Shown in pieces: positions 26,201 to 38,312 of a stretch of 64,000 nucleotides of DNA. The stretch covers positions 11,379,395-11,443,394 of the forward strand of contig NC_063285.1 in assembly GCF_910591885.1 (NCBI RefSeq), in the 5' to 3' direction. A program made the translations under genes and the position numbers. Source of the DNA: Bombus terrestris (Eukaryota; Arthropoda; Insecta; Hymenoptera; Apidae). Every line of letters starts with the position of its first letter. Position 1 is the stretch's first letter. The notes beneath the pieces were generated by a model. It was not told the origin of the DNA and searched no databases. It was given only the letters and a program-made list of their open reading frames with translations.

Positions 26201-29151
26201 AACACGACAATTGCCAGAAACCAATTTGCAATTCCGTCGCGTCCACGGTCTAGGAAGCCGGGTTTTACACGATATTTTCTTCTAATCTCGAAGAGAGAAA
26301 AGAAAGGGAGATGTCTGTAGAAAGTCGGCTTTCTTAAAGATTTTTACCAGGCATAATGGAAACGGTTTTGAGAGCTCTCAATACTCGGAATGTTCTCAAC
26401 CCAGCCAAATTTCCTACTTCCATTCCAATAGTCGCATAACCACTGGTGATCACCACGAAATCCAACCAGTTCCACGGATTTCGCAGGTAAGTGTATTTAT
26501 TGAGCGCAAATCCCTTGGCTATCGATTTGATCACCATTTCGGCCGTGTATATAGCTAAGAATATATATCTGGAAAACAAAAGGGAAGAAATGACGTATTA
26601 TGTTCCTAGAGGTTTGATTAATCCGAGAAGTTGCGCGTGGCCCGTGAAAATGCTTACTCGGCTTCCTCGATAGTTTCCGTCATGGCGAGGAAGGCACAAT
26701 TTAATATTATCGTGGCCATGACTATATAATCGAAGTACTGATTCGTGCTTAGGTAAATACAATACCGCCTTATAGGATTCCACGGGGAAAATATGAACCA
26801 GCTGTTTGTCGCCGTGAATCGGTGAATGTAATTTTTACGAAATCTCTTCGATACCACGCAGAATGTCTGAAACACACGGTACGAGTGATACATGAATCAA
26901 ATGTTCCGCCATGAATATGCCAGAAGAAATATTCTTTTTAAGGATTAAAAGGAAATAGCGATATCCTTGCTATTTTCGATAAATGAACGCATATGACGTA
27001 CTCCGAGGCTGGCATTAGTAAAATCGAGCGAAACTCTTATAGACTAAAAATCAAACGACTAGTTTCCACGCGATTAGTTTTACTTTTTACAATTATTTTT
27101 ACAATTACAATTATTTTTTACAACCTTACAATTATATCATAAATTTAAATCATATTAATCTTATAATTATTCCTTCTCCACCCTAAAATACAGGGGTGTC
27201 CGGTAGCATCGGGGAATCACTTTGGCAGTGGATCCTGCGCATGAAACATGAAAAGGGTTTGTCTAAACATATGCTCTTGTTATACGACCTTGTCTCCGAG
27301 TTATAGCGAGGTTTTTCTTTGACAAACTGTATCTGCATACCTTCGCGAGACGCAATCAAAAATGACCTGCTTAGATGCGAAGATTGGAGACGTTTTATCA
27401 TCGAATGGAAATTTTCACAGGCGTAGAATACAATGTCTCCATCTTCTGATAGAATTAATCCAGTTGTAAAAAAAAAAAAGAAAAAAAAAAGTCCAAAGTT
27501 ATAACTCAACTCGCTGTAACTACTTATAGAATGGTGCGCATGTTCGCATGAACTTTTTCTATTACTTTCATGTGCAGAGTTGATGGTGGTGAAGCGGTTC
27601 CCCGATGTTGCGGCACAGCCTGCATATTAATCGAATTGAATGTATGACGTTTAATTAATTATATCACGAGTTAACTAACGGTTAACCGATAAAATAATTT
27701 AAAAAAGCAGGAGTCTAAAGACGTACCTCGTCGTAGATAAAGTTGTCAATCTCCTCGAGAGGCCTACCGTAAAGCTCAGTTGGGAAAGGTTCGAATTTGT
27801 TTGGAAGCACCGCACCATCTTCGACCGACATTCGTCGTTTCGGCTGAAAGCCATAATCTCTGACGAGTTGTACGGTCTTGTTTTCCAACCTGTCGAGACT
27901 TTCCTTCGTGAAGAGTTTCACCGTTTGCTTATTGTTCCCGGTGGGAGTTTTAATGGACGACTTACTAGCGGTTTGGCCATTCTCAACTCCGTTTCTTCCA
28001 TCTAGAATTTCACCGGCTGTCGTTGTTCTGGGAATGCCGAGGGGATCCACTTGGATCTCCGCACTTCCGGAATCACCGGTCCCAGAATCGGCCGAAACAC
28101 CCGCTGCTGCGGCCAAGGGAGGTCGCAGCCTCGCGACATCTCTACATCTCGAGACATCGTCGTCCGTAGACCTTTCTAAATTCGATCTGGTTCGCCTCGA
28201 TCTGCCGATCTCTTCCGCCAAAGCTTCATCCGGCTCCGACTCGAATCGGCTATCACGCTTTAAACGTTCGTCGCGTGCAGCAGTGAATTCAAGCCCGGCG
28301 TCCGAAATGGACGACCTCGAACGTCTGTGATGTGTTTCTTCCGCGTACGATGTCAGTGGATAATTTGGAAAAATCGGCGAAGGCGTTTCACTGGTCTCGT
28401 ACTCTTGGCCGGTATACTCCGGCGGACTGAGGCCCGTATACGGTGGCGGTGATGATTTCTCCACTTCCGGAGGCGAGATTGCATCGCATTCGCTGGTCTC
28501 ACTCGCGGGAGAAATAAGTATCGAGGCAGATGTTGTAACGAACGTCGAACTGTCAACCGGCCCTCTTCTCCCAGCGAGATCATCGGTCGAAACAGGTATC
28601 TTGGAATCACCAACGTCCGACTCCATCCACGTCGTCTGTTCGGAGAGCGGAAACTCGAGGAGAGACACACGAAGGGTACTGCACGCGGATCGAGCAATAC
28701 ATTCTTCCTGTTGCTCGTCCTCCCTCTCGCGAATCCTTTCGACAGGTGGCGATCCATAATGATCCCTTCGTCTGGTGGCGGATTCATCGAATCTGGATCT
28801 AGATTCGTGACCAGCAGCGTCCGTCTCTCCTCTCCTTAATGGCTGGGGTGTTCTCGAAATCCCGACTCTCGACCGATCCAAAAGCTCGAATTCCTCGGCT
28901 ATGCCCGTAGGGAGATTTAAACTTCTCTGGCTTCCAATATCTCGTGGCGATCTTTCGAGAGTATCTCGCGTGAGACCATGAGATCGAGCAGTCTCTCCTG
29001 ACGAGAATCGAACGAGCTCTTCTCTGAAGAGATTCGTCGCGTAAAGGCCTGCCACTCGGGGTCGATTAGCGAAGCCATTGTCCTCAGAGCCGTTGCTCGG
29101 AGGGTTGGCAGAACCTTTGTATCCCTCACGGCCACCTTGCGAAGGTATCAT
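14258..29151 (-). CDS. NaCP60E: Four-domain voltage-gated cation channel, DSC1/NaCP60E (CaV4) family
   Basis: Insect channel once called sodium channel 60E; the honeybee orthologue was reported as a calcium channel (CaV4). It has 21 coding exons, all phases consistent: 29151-27727, 26866-26658, 26568-26348, 25784-25604, 25457-25380, 25296-25155, 25044-24910, 24839-24610, 24520-23964, 23506-23418, 23184-21761, 21684-21369, 19217-19101, 19001-18843, 17962-17666, 17548-17394, 17251-16765, 16612-16293, 16188-15829, 15191-14811 and 14645-14258. These give 2556 residues. Four S1-S6 domains are present with arginine/lysine-rich S4s (for example RSLRTLRALRPLRAISRW). Filter residues are D744, E1273, E1800 and A2094, that is DEEA, the mark of DSC1 as opposed to para (DEKA). 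The III-IV linker carries MFL (1868-1870). An IQ-like motif (AARLIQRTIREF) lies near 2290. A roughly 475-residue disordered N-terminus precedes FIYDE|TFCVVSKRF; its start ATG is the first after an in-frame stop and is the least certain part. Confidence 0.95.
17310..17330. repeat. Poly(A) tract in channel intron
   Basis: A run of about 21 A (T on the gene strand) in the intron between the III-IV linker exon and the domain IV exon. Confidence 0.85.
18020..18784. mobile_element. TIR element in channel intron, pogo/Tigger-like ends
   Basis: The left end (AACTCcGTTTATATGAAC at 18026-18043) and right end (inverse of 18760-18784, CAGTGGAACTCTGTTTATATGAAC) form an inverted repeat of about 24 bases. 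The CAGTGGAAC start resembles pogo/Tigger-type ends. Partial repeats of ttcatata occur inside. No transposase frame is visible, so this is a non-autonomous or decayed copy. It fills nearly all of the intron between the domain III S5 and P-loop exons. Confidence 0.55.
19734..20440. mobile_element. Diverged TIR element related to the 12.5-kb MITE
   Basis: 19734-19766 repeats the first 33 bases of the 12516 element with few changes (GTATGTcGTGTTTcACTAGAAACGcTC). 19770-19802 and 20388-20431 form a rough inverted pair sharing a core like catTCGTAT. It lies in the intron between domain III exons 21369 and 19217. Boundaries are approximate. Confidence 0.45.
27191..27622. mobile_element. TIR element in first coding intron of the channel gene
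   Basis: The 5' end (CAGGGGTGTCCGGTAGCATC, then GGGGAATCACTT) is matched in inverse at 27582-27622 (CAGGCTGTGCCGCAACATCG, then GGGGAACCGCTT). A TA precedes the left end. About 430 bases; an open frame inside (27183-27509, minus) shows no transposase motif. Confidence 0.6.
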
Positions 29152-32100
29152 TGGAATCTTTGGTTCCTCGGCTCACCGTAATGTGTACCTTTCATCGTTG
29201 CGGTTCCTACGTACAGCTTATCGCGTTTCCGTTCTATTCTTTTTCACCGACTTCGCGACTCGACAGCTCGTGCACGTTCATCCATAAGAATCTCTTCCCT
29301 CGATAATAAACAAAAGCGTAGAAAACGCATAATACTGTTTGGACCGCCGACTGGGCCTGCTTCTCGATATCGTCGTAGCACCACCGTATTACGACAGGCT
29401 GGAAGCCAGCAGTTTCTTCTCCGCTAGTTTGATCGCCGGTCGTCTCTGGTATTCGATCACGATGCGTTCGTTTCGCACTCGTGGATATGCTCTTGTGTTT
29501 GCGCCTCTTTTGAAATTTCAAAGGATGCAGCTGCTATTGACTGAGCGCGAACTCGTATGTGTGTCGCGGTACAGTATATAGATTCTTCTTTTTTCGTCGA
29601 TGACGATCGTGCCACTGCGGCGCGTTTCACCACCAAGCGGTAAAAAAAGTCAAGAAGGAGAACGAAAGCAAGAAACACAGAAATAATGAAAAGAAAGACA
29701 GGAAGGACGAAGAGTCGGTCAGATGGTTGGAAACCGGGTGACGAGGGACAGCAAGGAAAAACAAGGAAGGAGGAGGGAAGTATTAGAGTATACTCGAAAG
29801 AGACGTTGTGTGATTTTTCCTTGATATCTTGATGATCGATGTACCCCTAATCCGGCCTGGCCTGCGACGTCGTATCCTGGATATCGTTCACACACGATCC
29901 CGTGGTTGATCGCATCGCGAATAGAAAACAATACCGAATAACAAGATAGGACAACAACAAGGAATGACGTAAAACCCAGTCTGTTGATTACTGGTCACTC
30001 CAGTAACGTATGACACTCGCGAATCATATTTACCATTTGCTTTATCCAAGGAGATTCAAAGCTTGAGCTCTGAATAGCGTTCCAAATTGGATTTAAATGA
30101 GATGATAACGACGTGTCAGCCAATGGGATAAGGAGGAAGAAAGAATCAGGCACATAAATTTGCGAGTAACGAGCCGAGGGGAACGCGATATTATGTGTTA
30201 AAATCGAAACGATGGGATGGGATGGGATTAGGATAGATATTAACACGTATTTGAATATAACGAGAGAAACGAACGTAAAGAGAAAGCAGGCAGCAAAGAA
30301 AACGAAGGATTTAATAAGAGAAAGAGAACTGGAGGGAAAGAAAGGCGAAGATAGAAATAGAGATGAAGGAAAATAAGAAAGGAAACCGTGGTGTACCCTC
30401 GTCATATAGTTCGGTAAATTGTGACTTGAACAAGGGTGCAAAATCACGAACGTCTCCGACGAGAACTGTGACGATACTATGGGACGAAGTCGATTCGTTT
30501 CGCGCGCGCGCGTATTGAACGACCGAGGAAAACGGCTTTGAGGTCTCTCTTTCCCTGTATAAGCGAATCTATCTAAACCTAACACATCGAAATACATGCA
30601 TGCACACGCGCATCGGGGGTTATCGCTACCGCGAAACTAGCGAACCACCAGCCTGCACGAATGCTCTTCGCTATCCCCCACTCTAGCTACAACTGACCCC
30701 TGCAGGTGATACTGTGGTCAACAAACATTATGACTCCTTTTTCTCTCAACCAATATTATCTTCTACTTCTTCTTCCTTTTCTTCTCCCGAAAATCAAACA
30801 CAAACGACTTTAACGATAAAACATGGCGATGATTGTTTAATGTTTCGCAGAAAAAGCCTCGTTCTTTTGTGCATATGTACCGTGCTGTATATAAAATCCT
30901 GAAATTCGCTTTGGGGAGAGAGTTAAGAACATCATTACCTACTTTATTTCCTACTTTATTTCTTTGTCTCCAATCCTTTAAAATACCATATCGTACTTTC
31001 CCATTCCAACGTTTCCTTGCTATTCCGAAAATTGTTCTCACGAATCTTCCATTCCTCTCTGACACATGCGGTATTCATCTACGATTTTCTCTTTGATCGA
31101 CTTTAAATTTCGAATAAAGCGTCCTAGTTCCTCAGGCTATATAGCTATAACTGCAAACTATCTTTCAAATACTTATTGATTTGTCCTCTAGCGTTGCTTT
31201 TGCTAGATGAAGTATTTGATTGGTATCAATTTTCATTAAGTACAACACAATACTTGATTCTTAAAGGTATATGTTTGTCAAGAAATGTCTAAAAATCGTT
31301 AATTGATACTTCGTATTCGTGAATGAATAATTTTGTCTTTGGTATTTCGTTTATTGATAATTATATTCTTTCTCGTCCTTTGGACATCTATTTATATCTC
31401 CCCTATAAAGATCAACTATTGAGAGAAGAACAGGAAATTAACTGAAATAAAAATAACGATTTATTATTAATAATTTGTTTATGAGATTTTGCTGTAAATA
31501 ATATTTAAATAATACTTATTTTTACATTTATATTTTAACATTCATATATATTAAGATTCATATATATTACGTTTATGTAACCTCAATATTCATAAAGTTC
31601 ATTCGTCTATATATATTGCGTACATGTCGTACCATATTTGCATATATACATATGTATATTGAAAATCGACATGATTATAAATTTTCATTTTTCATGTGCA
31701 ACAAAAGATTTCGTATTCCTTAAACTTTCATAATTTGTCCTTTAAATCAGCAAGAATATGTTGGCTTGTACATGGACTAAAATTACTCTAGATGGAATAA
31801 TCTATTTTCTTTCGATCATCGTTTATAGAAATTCTATTAGTTCTTTGAATATTTTAATCTAAAATGTACCAAGCAAAACCAAGAAAAATTACATTAATCG
31901 CAATCATATATGTATATACGTATGCATAATGGATATTCAAAAAATAAAATTCATATTATTCTTAATATTTAAATCCAATTAGTTTTGTAAATTGCAAGCA
32001 ATAAAATTTGTTGCATTACGTGCCACTCTACCTAGGCATGTAACACGGTTAAACGTATTATTATTTCGCTATAAACGTTCGCTGTTTCGACTATAAAGAT

Positions 32101-32569
32101 TCAAAGTTATAGATTCAAGAAATATAACGTTTTTAAATGTGATGTATATAACGTATTTCATGCCACATTATAAAATTTTATGGTCAAATACAATACAACA
32201 CTTTTACACATTCGATCGACATGAAAACTGAAAATATAAAGAATTGTAAAACATATTAAGCACTGTTAATATTACTCTCCTTCTCCTAGTTTCTCAAACT
32301 TTGATTTTTTAAACATATAGTAAATAAATTGAGATTTGTCTTAATGAAATGTATAAAAACTCGGATAGTGCAATGAGTTAAAACTGTTCTACCTATTTAT
32401 TATTATTATATCCTCATTTGGAATCACTAATAATTAAAACAAATTTCTTCTTAACAGTTATATGAAAATATCAAAAATCATACTGTTGGTATAGTGTACC
32501 CAATTGCTCGGTTGATACCATGCATTATAAAACACTGTATCTCTCATATATATATTTTTTATATAAATT
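29152..32569. other. Upstream region of the channel gene; 3' region of ClC exchanger
   Basis: About 3.4 kb with no supported coding exon. The part at 29150-30700 is richer in G+C and CpG (for example the CG run near 30501-30512) and probably holds channel promoter and 5' UTR exons. 31100-32569 is AT-rich and empty apart from the likely 3' UTR of the exchanger gene. Open frames here are not supported. Confidence 0.45.
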
Positions 32570-35500
32570 TTAATTGAACAATACAGAATTAGGATCTTCG
32601 TTGTCAAGTTGCTTCACGTGTCTCAATACATCCTTCTTTGTAATAACTCCGAGTAGTCGGCTGCAAAGTTGAACGTAACCATAAAAAGTTAATATAATCT
32701 TGCATCGTACACAAAACATGTAATACGTAAAATAATAGGAAGTAATTACCCATTATGCGTAACAAGGGTTTGTCTTAATCCCAACTTTCTAAACATATCA
32801 ACAACAGTCTCCATGGGTGTTTGGTCGGTAATTGTTATTGGAGCCATATCAAGGATCTTTTTCAATTTAAGTGGTGGAGGAGAATGAATTTGAATGTTAT
32901 TTCCATTTGTAAATATAACCAATGATTGTCCGGTAATTTCCTCTGTCATACGTTTGGCATTTGCGATCGCAAGATTCAAATCTCTTCGTAACACGAAACC
33001 AACAAGGTATTGAGATTCTTTTGAAACTATCACCGGGAAACCATTATGTTCCGTTTCTTTCAATAAATTTTCAACGTCTTCGACTGTCATTGAGTCTTGA
33101 GTGAGCACATGAAGGGCTTCATTTCGTCTGAAAATATAGTTAGACTTGTTAACTGTGAAGAGAAAACGTAAAAATCAAATCAAAGATATTTTACAAGAAT
33201 ATAATATTTTAACGATAATGGTGCAATTACTTAGGTTGCATAACATCAGCCGCAAGAGTAGTATGTTGAAACTCATCTTTGCTATCAAGAAATGGATAAC
33301 CGTTCAAACCAATGTGAGCATCATAAATGCCCTGTTTCCCAAGAGCATCGCCGACCCATTTGCTTGCCATAGCGGCCGCCATTAACGGTACAATATATCG
33401 TACACCTCCAGTTAACTCAAACATTATTACGACGAGAGAAACAGTCATTCTAGTAACACCGCCGAGAACTGCTGCGGCACCAACCATTGCGTATAGTCCA
33501 GGAGTTATACAATCGACACCAGTTGAACATGCTTCACTAAATATCCAAATATGTGGATAATTATACGCTAGTTGCTCCATTCCAATCCCCACAATACGGC
33601 CCATTATCGCTCCCAAACAAAGTGATGGAATAAATAATCCGCAAGGTACTTTCATACCGAACGTAAATATTGTCATAACAAGTTTTAGAATTAATGCTAA
33701 GACGAGAAGCCATATCGCCTTATAAACTCCGGGGCCAGCTGCTGCAACTTCAATCGCTGATTTTACAGCAGTAAAGTTTCTATTATAATCACTATATAAA
33801 CAAAAAGAGAAATTTACTATATTTTAAAACTAATGTTAATTTTAAAAATAAGAGAGGGAATTTCTACCATAAAATGTCTGCGTTTGATACTCCACATTGT
33901 CTAAATAATAAATAAATGAGTTGACTTGTACTCATTCGTGTATATGGATTTGGATATCCAATAACAGCAGTTGCAACCGTTACGATTAGAACTTCGGTAA
34001 CTGGATACTGGCCCAATTTTGAAGTTTTACGATAACGACACCAAAACAGATTTGCTTTAATAAACAAAGTAGCAATCACGCCCTATTGAAAGAAAGAGAA
34101 AGGGAAAAGGGTAATTTAACAATCTTTTAACCATAGAAGAAAATTTACAGAAAGATAAACTTACACCAATTATTCCAAGCATGACGAAGGGTATTAGCTC
34201 AAAAAATATCCAAGGCTTATTATATTCAACATAAAAAAGCACAGAATGCTCGTTGCCAAATGGATTTATAGATCGTAAAATAAAAGCAGCTATCAAGGCA
34301 CAGAAAAATGATCTCCACAAAGTTTTTAGTGGAAAGTAATAGCTCACCTGAAAAATGTTGTTAAATATATTCAACCATTAGATGTATCAAACTATCATTC
34401 TCCTGATACATACCTCTTCAAGACTAAAAAGAACACCCCCAATTGGAGCACCAAAAGCAACTGAAACTCCTGCAGCAGCAGCTGCTGATAAAATTTCTCT
34501 TTTCTTTGCTTCATTTCTGCCATATTTTGGAAAAAGATAAGAAAATATATTTCCTATGCAACAAGCTATGTGAACCATCGGCCCTTCTTTGCCTAAATTT
34601 AAACCTGCTGAGACCGATAGAATCAAACCTACTGATTTAATTATTAATGTCCACTTTCCTAAATATCCACGAATAATAAATCCACTTAGGATTGTCTTTA
34701 TCTAAAACATGATTTTTTCGGTATAATTAAAAAATCATTATAGTATTCATTTTCGTTTTTTATATATTTACCTCAGGAATTCCTGAACCACAAGCGTATG
34801 GTGCAAACATTCTTACTAATGAGGCAGAAAGTGAAGCAAACAAAAGAGCCCAAGCGATGTAAAACATATACGAGATCATATAAGGTCCTGCACCATCTTT
34901 TGACTGACTAAATACTTCTGGCCATGTCCACCACTGAGAAAAGATTATGAAACTTAACAAACTTAAACATTATTATAAAAGAGAAGATAATAATAAAGCA
35001 CATACCTGAGAGCAGTTACCACCGTCAAAAGTTGTTTCATTATAACTCCAACAACATTGTTCTTTATTCAACCAAAATGCTTGTGGGCATATGCCAAATT
35101 TTAAATCAGTCATCCAAGAAGCCCCTATATCTATAATACCTGCTGCGACTCCTGTAAAAAGACCAACTAGCAAAACACAGAGCCATCCAGACCAAGCATC
35201 ATGAGCTCCCTTGATTAAGCCCCAAATAGAATCATGTTTCTTTTTCACAATATATCGATGACGCATTCTATCTCGAGCGATATCTCGTTGCCAATCAATC
35301 GTGTGAAAGTCATCGTATTGTCCGATACCAGGAATGTCATCGGAATCAACTGAAACTGAAATACAATTGAGCAATACAGAATGAAACTGTGTTCTATTTT
35401 TTACAAATTAAGTGCAAATTACAATATTAAAAAATTACATTATTTATTACATACTGTGAGAGGAAGCATCGTCGATACGGATACAGTGTTCCGAAAGAAC

Positions 35501-35836
35501 GGTGTTCTGTCCATGATGAGAATTTACATTATTAACTTCCAGCATGTCGTCGTCGCTGCTTATAGTACTGTCACGTGCAGTATTTCGATTTCGCGGTCGG
35601 ACATCCTCTACGAAGTATACATCATCTGAATTTTCTATCTATAATTAATCAAAGTTTTCATTCTTTAAATTTTTGTTACTATTATTATTCCTTTTTTATT
35701 ATTCTCTTATCAAATTTCTTCATATATTAATTTTTACCTTTGTATCAACTGACTGGTACGTAGTTAATGTATGCTGATGATTTTGTGGAATTGTATTGTT
35801 CGACAATGTTGTACCTTTCAGTGGAAATTTCTCCAT
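32570..35836 (-). CDS. ClC-c: H(+)/Cl(-) exchange transporter, ClC-3/4/5 type
   Basis: Endosomal 2Cl-/H+ antiporter that supports vesicle acidification. Ten coding exons: 35836-35738, 35638-35455, 35355-35006, 34933-34772, 34701-34414, 34347-34165, 34082-33868, 33791-33231, 33127-32750 and 32660-32570, giving 836 residues with phases consistent. After an acidic N-terminus comes the family start DDIPGIGQYDDFHTIDWQRD. The anion-pathway motifs are GSGIPE, GKEGPMVH with gating glutamate E304, and GGVLFSLEE ending in E361. The 57-residue spacing matches the gating and proton glutamates of ClC-5, so exchange rather than channel activity is expected. Two CBS domains follow (LTQDSMTVEDVENLL, PVIVSKESQYLVGFVLRRDL; MAPITITDQTPMETVVDMFR, THNGRLLGVITKKDVLRHV), ending DPNSVLFN. 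The Drosophila relative is ClC-c. Confidence 0.96.
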
Positions 35837-38312
35837 GGCATTGCAACCTGTAAAAGGAACTTGAATATATATATACATAATTTATTTATGTACATGTATA
35901 TGATATGTTTGAAAATAAGGAATAAGTTAATAATAACTAAATATTTTTACATAAAATAAATACATAAAAAATACTATTTCTTCAATTCTCGTTAAAAAAT
36001 ATATTAATAAAATTGGTATTAACAGTTAAACAATGCACTAACTTAAATGGATTATTTTATAATATAATTGTAACTCCTCTCAACACAGTATCATTGTTTC
36101 TGACTACATTACTAACTACGTTAGTAATATCATCTCATAGGAGATTATCTTACACTCATGTTGTAGGTACATTGTGTAGGATTATATTGATGAATAATAC
36201 ATAAAATCTTTATCTTAAAAATTAAAATAATTTCTGTTGATATATACTACATAATAATATATGACAATACTTATGACCATACTATATGACTAATTTTTAG
36301 TTTTTAAATAATATTAAACATAAACCTTGTATAACGAAAATTTAATTTAACTTTATCATTGTTATATATAAAAATATTTTATCTTATGAGATAGGCTTAT
36401 GATAGTCTTCACATTAAGCATATTTTTGATCTGCGTGTACAGTATAATATTTATAAATAAACAGCATTGTCTTTTCGCAAAATTGAAAAACATGTAGCAA
36501 TATTAAATATTATGTAAATGCAAAATATACTAATCGGAATATTGAAAATATATTCTCAAAATATTGTAAATAGCTGGATAAAAATATCTGGAAGGAAATA
36601 ATAATTTAAAAGTAACAAAAAGATGATATAAATAAAATTGTATACATATGATACATTACTTAATATAATATGTATAGATTTACATACTTTGCTAAATTAA
36701 TCTTTTGTAACTCATTGATAGTGATAAAAAGGTCTATATAAATTTTCTTTGTTTATGTATACAGAAAATTTATTTAATATTCATTAAAAATTATATTTAA
36801 TTTATCTGCAGGGCAAATATAATGTAAGGTACATGCATAACGTATTAATTACTTATAAATAATTACTGACAGATCAGATAACAGATATATTTAAAATTTA
36901 TTTGGATAATTGAATTGAATAAGCTATTTGCGGTACTATAAGATAACAGGAAATATTGAAGTGATCAATATACATTAAATGACAAAAAATTTCCAATGAA
37001 GATCGTTCATCGGCACATCATTATGATACTTTTACAATTGACATTGATGGACCAATTTCTGTCTTTCAAATATATAAATTAGGGAAAAAAAAGCAAACAG
37101 AGAGAGAGAAATATAAATGAGAAAATTTGATTACTTCAAACAAGTTGAAGGTGAGGTTATCGACATCCATGTAATGTGCAGGAAAAAGGTCTGAAAAAAG
37201 GTTGAAACGAACAGATGTTTAAATAAATCATTGAAGATTCATAAATTTTACGTGAAGTTTACCATAAGACAGTTTCTACCACATTCAACCTTTGCAAGGT
37301 TAGAATTGACACCATATTCTCGATAGATCAAATTGTCGAGTTGTTCAATCATACTTACCATTTTTTCAGGTAGAATGCTTCTCAACTTTCCATTCATGAA
37401 TATCCTTTCTCTTTTTTATTGTTTTAACATCGAATCATGTCATTTATTTTCTTGCAGGTCAAATTTCGCCTTAAAATTGCGAATATTTCTTCTTAATCAA
37501 GGAGAAACTACGAGGATCGGACTAAAAGTAAAGACTTGTCAAAGCATTTTCTGTTTCTCTTACTCACTTAGTCTACTTTCTTACTCTTTATTTGATTAAA
37601 TATGTCATCATGCGCCATCTTACCGAATTATATTGAACAAATGATTTTACTTACCACATTTCAAAATTTGTTTAGAGCTTAAAAGATAAACTCCAAAGAA
37701 AGTAGTTTTAATGATGAAAGAATTTACGTCTACTAAAAACACAAAAAGATTCAAATTTTTTAAATTTATCGTCAATCTAAAGAAAACAATTAAACGATTA
37801 AATACGATAATTTATACCTTGATATAATATAAGATAATCTAAGATTTAATACGGTTAATTTTGAAATTGAATTTTGTAAACACGGAATTCTCTTAGAATA
37901 CTTTTATAACAATCTTTATAAATTTATAATTAAAATTTAAAACAAACATTTTGTTATTGCAGATACAAATTTTTAAAACCGAAGAAGATAATCAACTAGA
38001 GATATTAGTGTACCATTCGATCTCTTTATTAGCCAGCTGTAATGTTTGAGTATAATATTTACTGAACATGGTTTATACTCTAACTTTCGGTAACTTCGGT
38101 ATACGGTAACTTTCAATTATTATAGCGAAGTAAACTGAATTATGCAAATCTAAAATTTTTGAGTTAACAAAAAAGGGTTTTCAAGCACAGGATTAAATGG
38201 AGAGAAAAGCTTTATTTCTCTTATTGTCTTCTTTTGTTAATACATTAATAAAAAGTTAAAGGATAAAATATATATGTTTCACCAATTTTTTAATTTCACA
38301 TTGATGGTAGTC
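35837..38312. other. Intergenic; ClC 5' region and colmedin 3' region
   Basis: AT-rich. A 5' UTR exon piece of the exchanger gene ends at 35846 after an acceptor (CCTTTTACAG). A candidate alternative first coding exon lies at 37135-37170. A minus-strand AATAAA at 38211-38216 lies about 97 bases past the colmedin stop. Nothing else is supported. Confidence 0.5.
37135..37170 (-). CDS. ClC-c: Candidate alternative first coding exon of the ClC exchanger
   Basis: A short open stretch, ATG at 37170 reading MDVDNLTFNLFE, is followed directly by a GTAATC donor. It ends in phase 0, so it can splice to the exon at 35638 (IENSDDVYF...). A short acidic alternative N-terminus is usual in ClC-3/5 genes. 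There is no second line of evidence within the sequence. Confidence 0.4.

Noticed and set aside
27183..27509. 108-codon minus-strand frame in a channel intron
   Set aside because: Lies inside a TIR element and begins in a phenylalanine run from a poly-T tract; no transposase motif.
30501..30512. CG-alternating run
   Set aside because: Too short to call a regulatory element; noted only as part of the G+C-richer channel upstream region.
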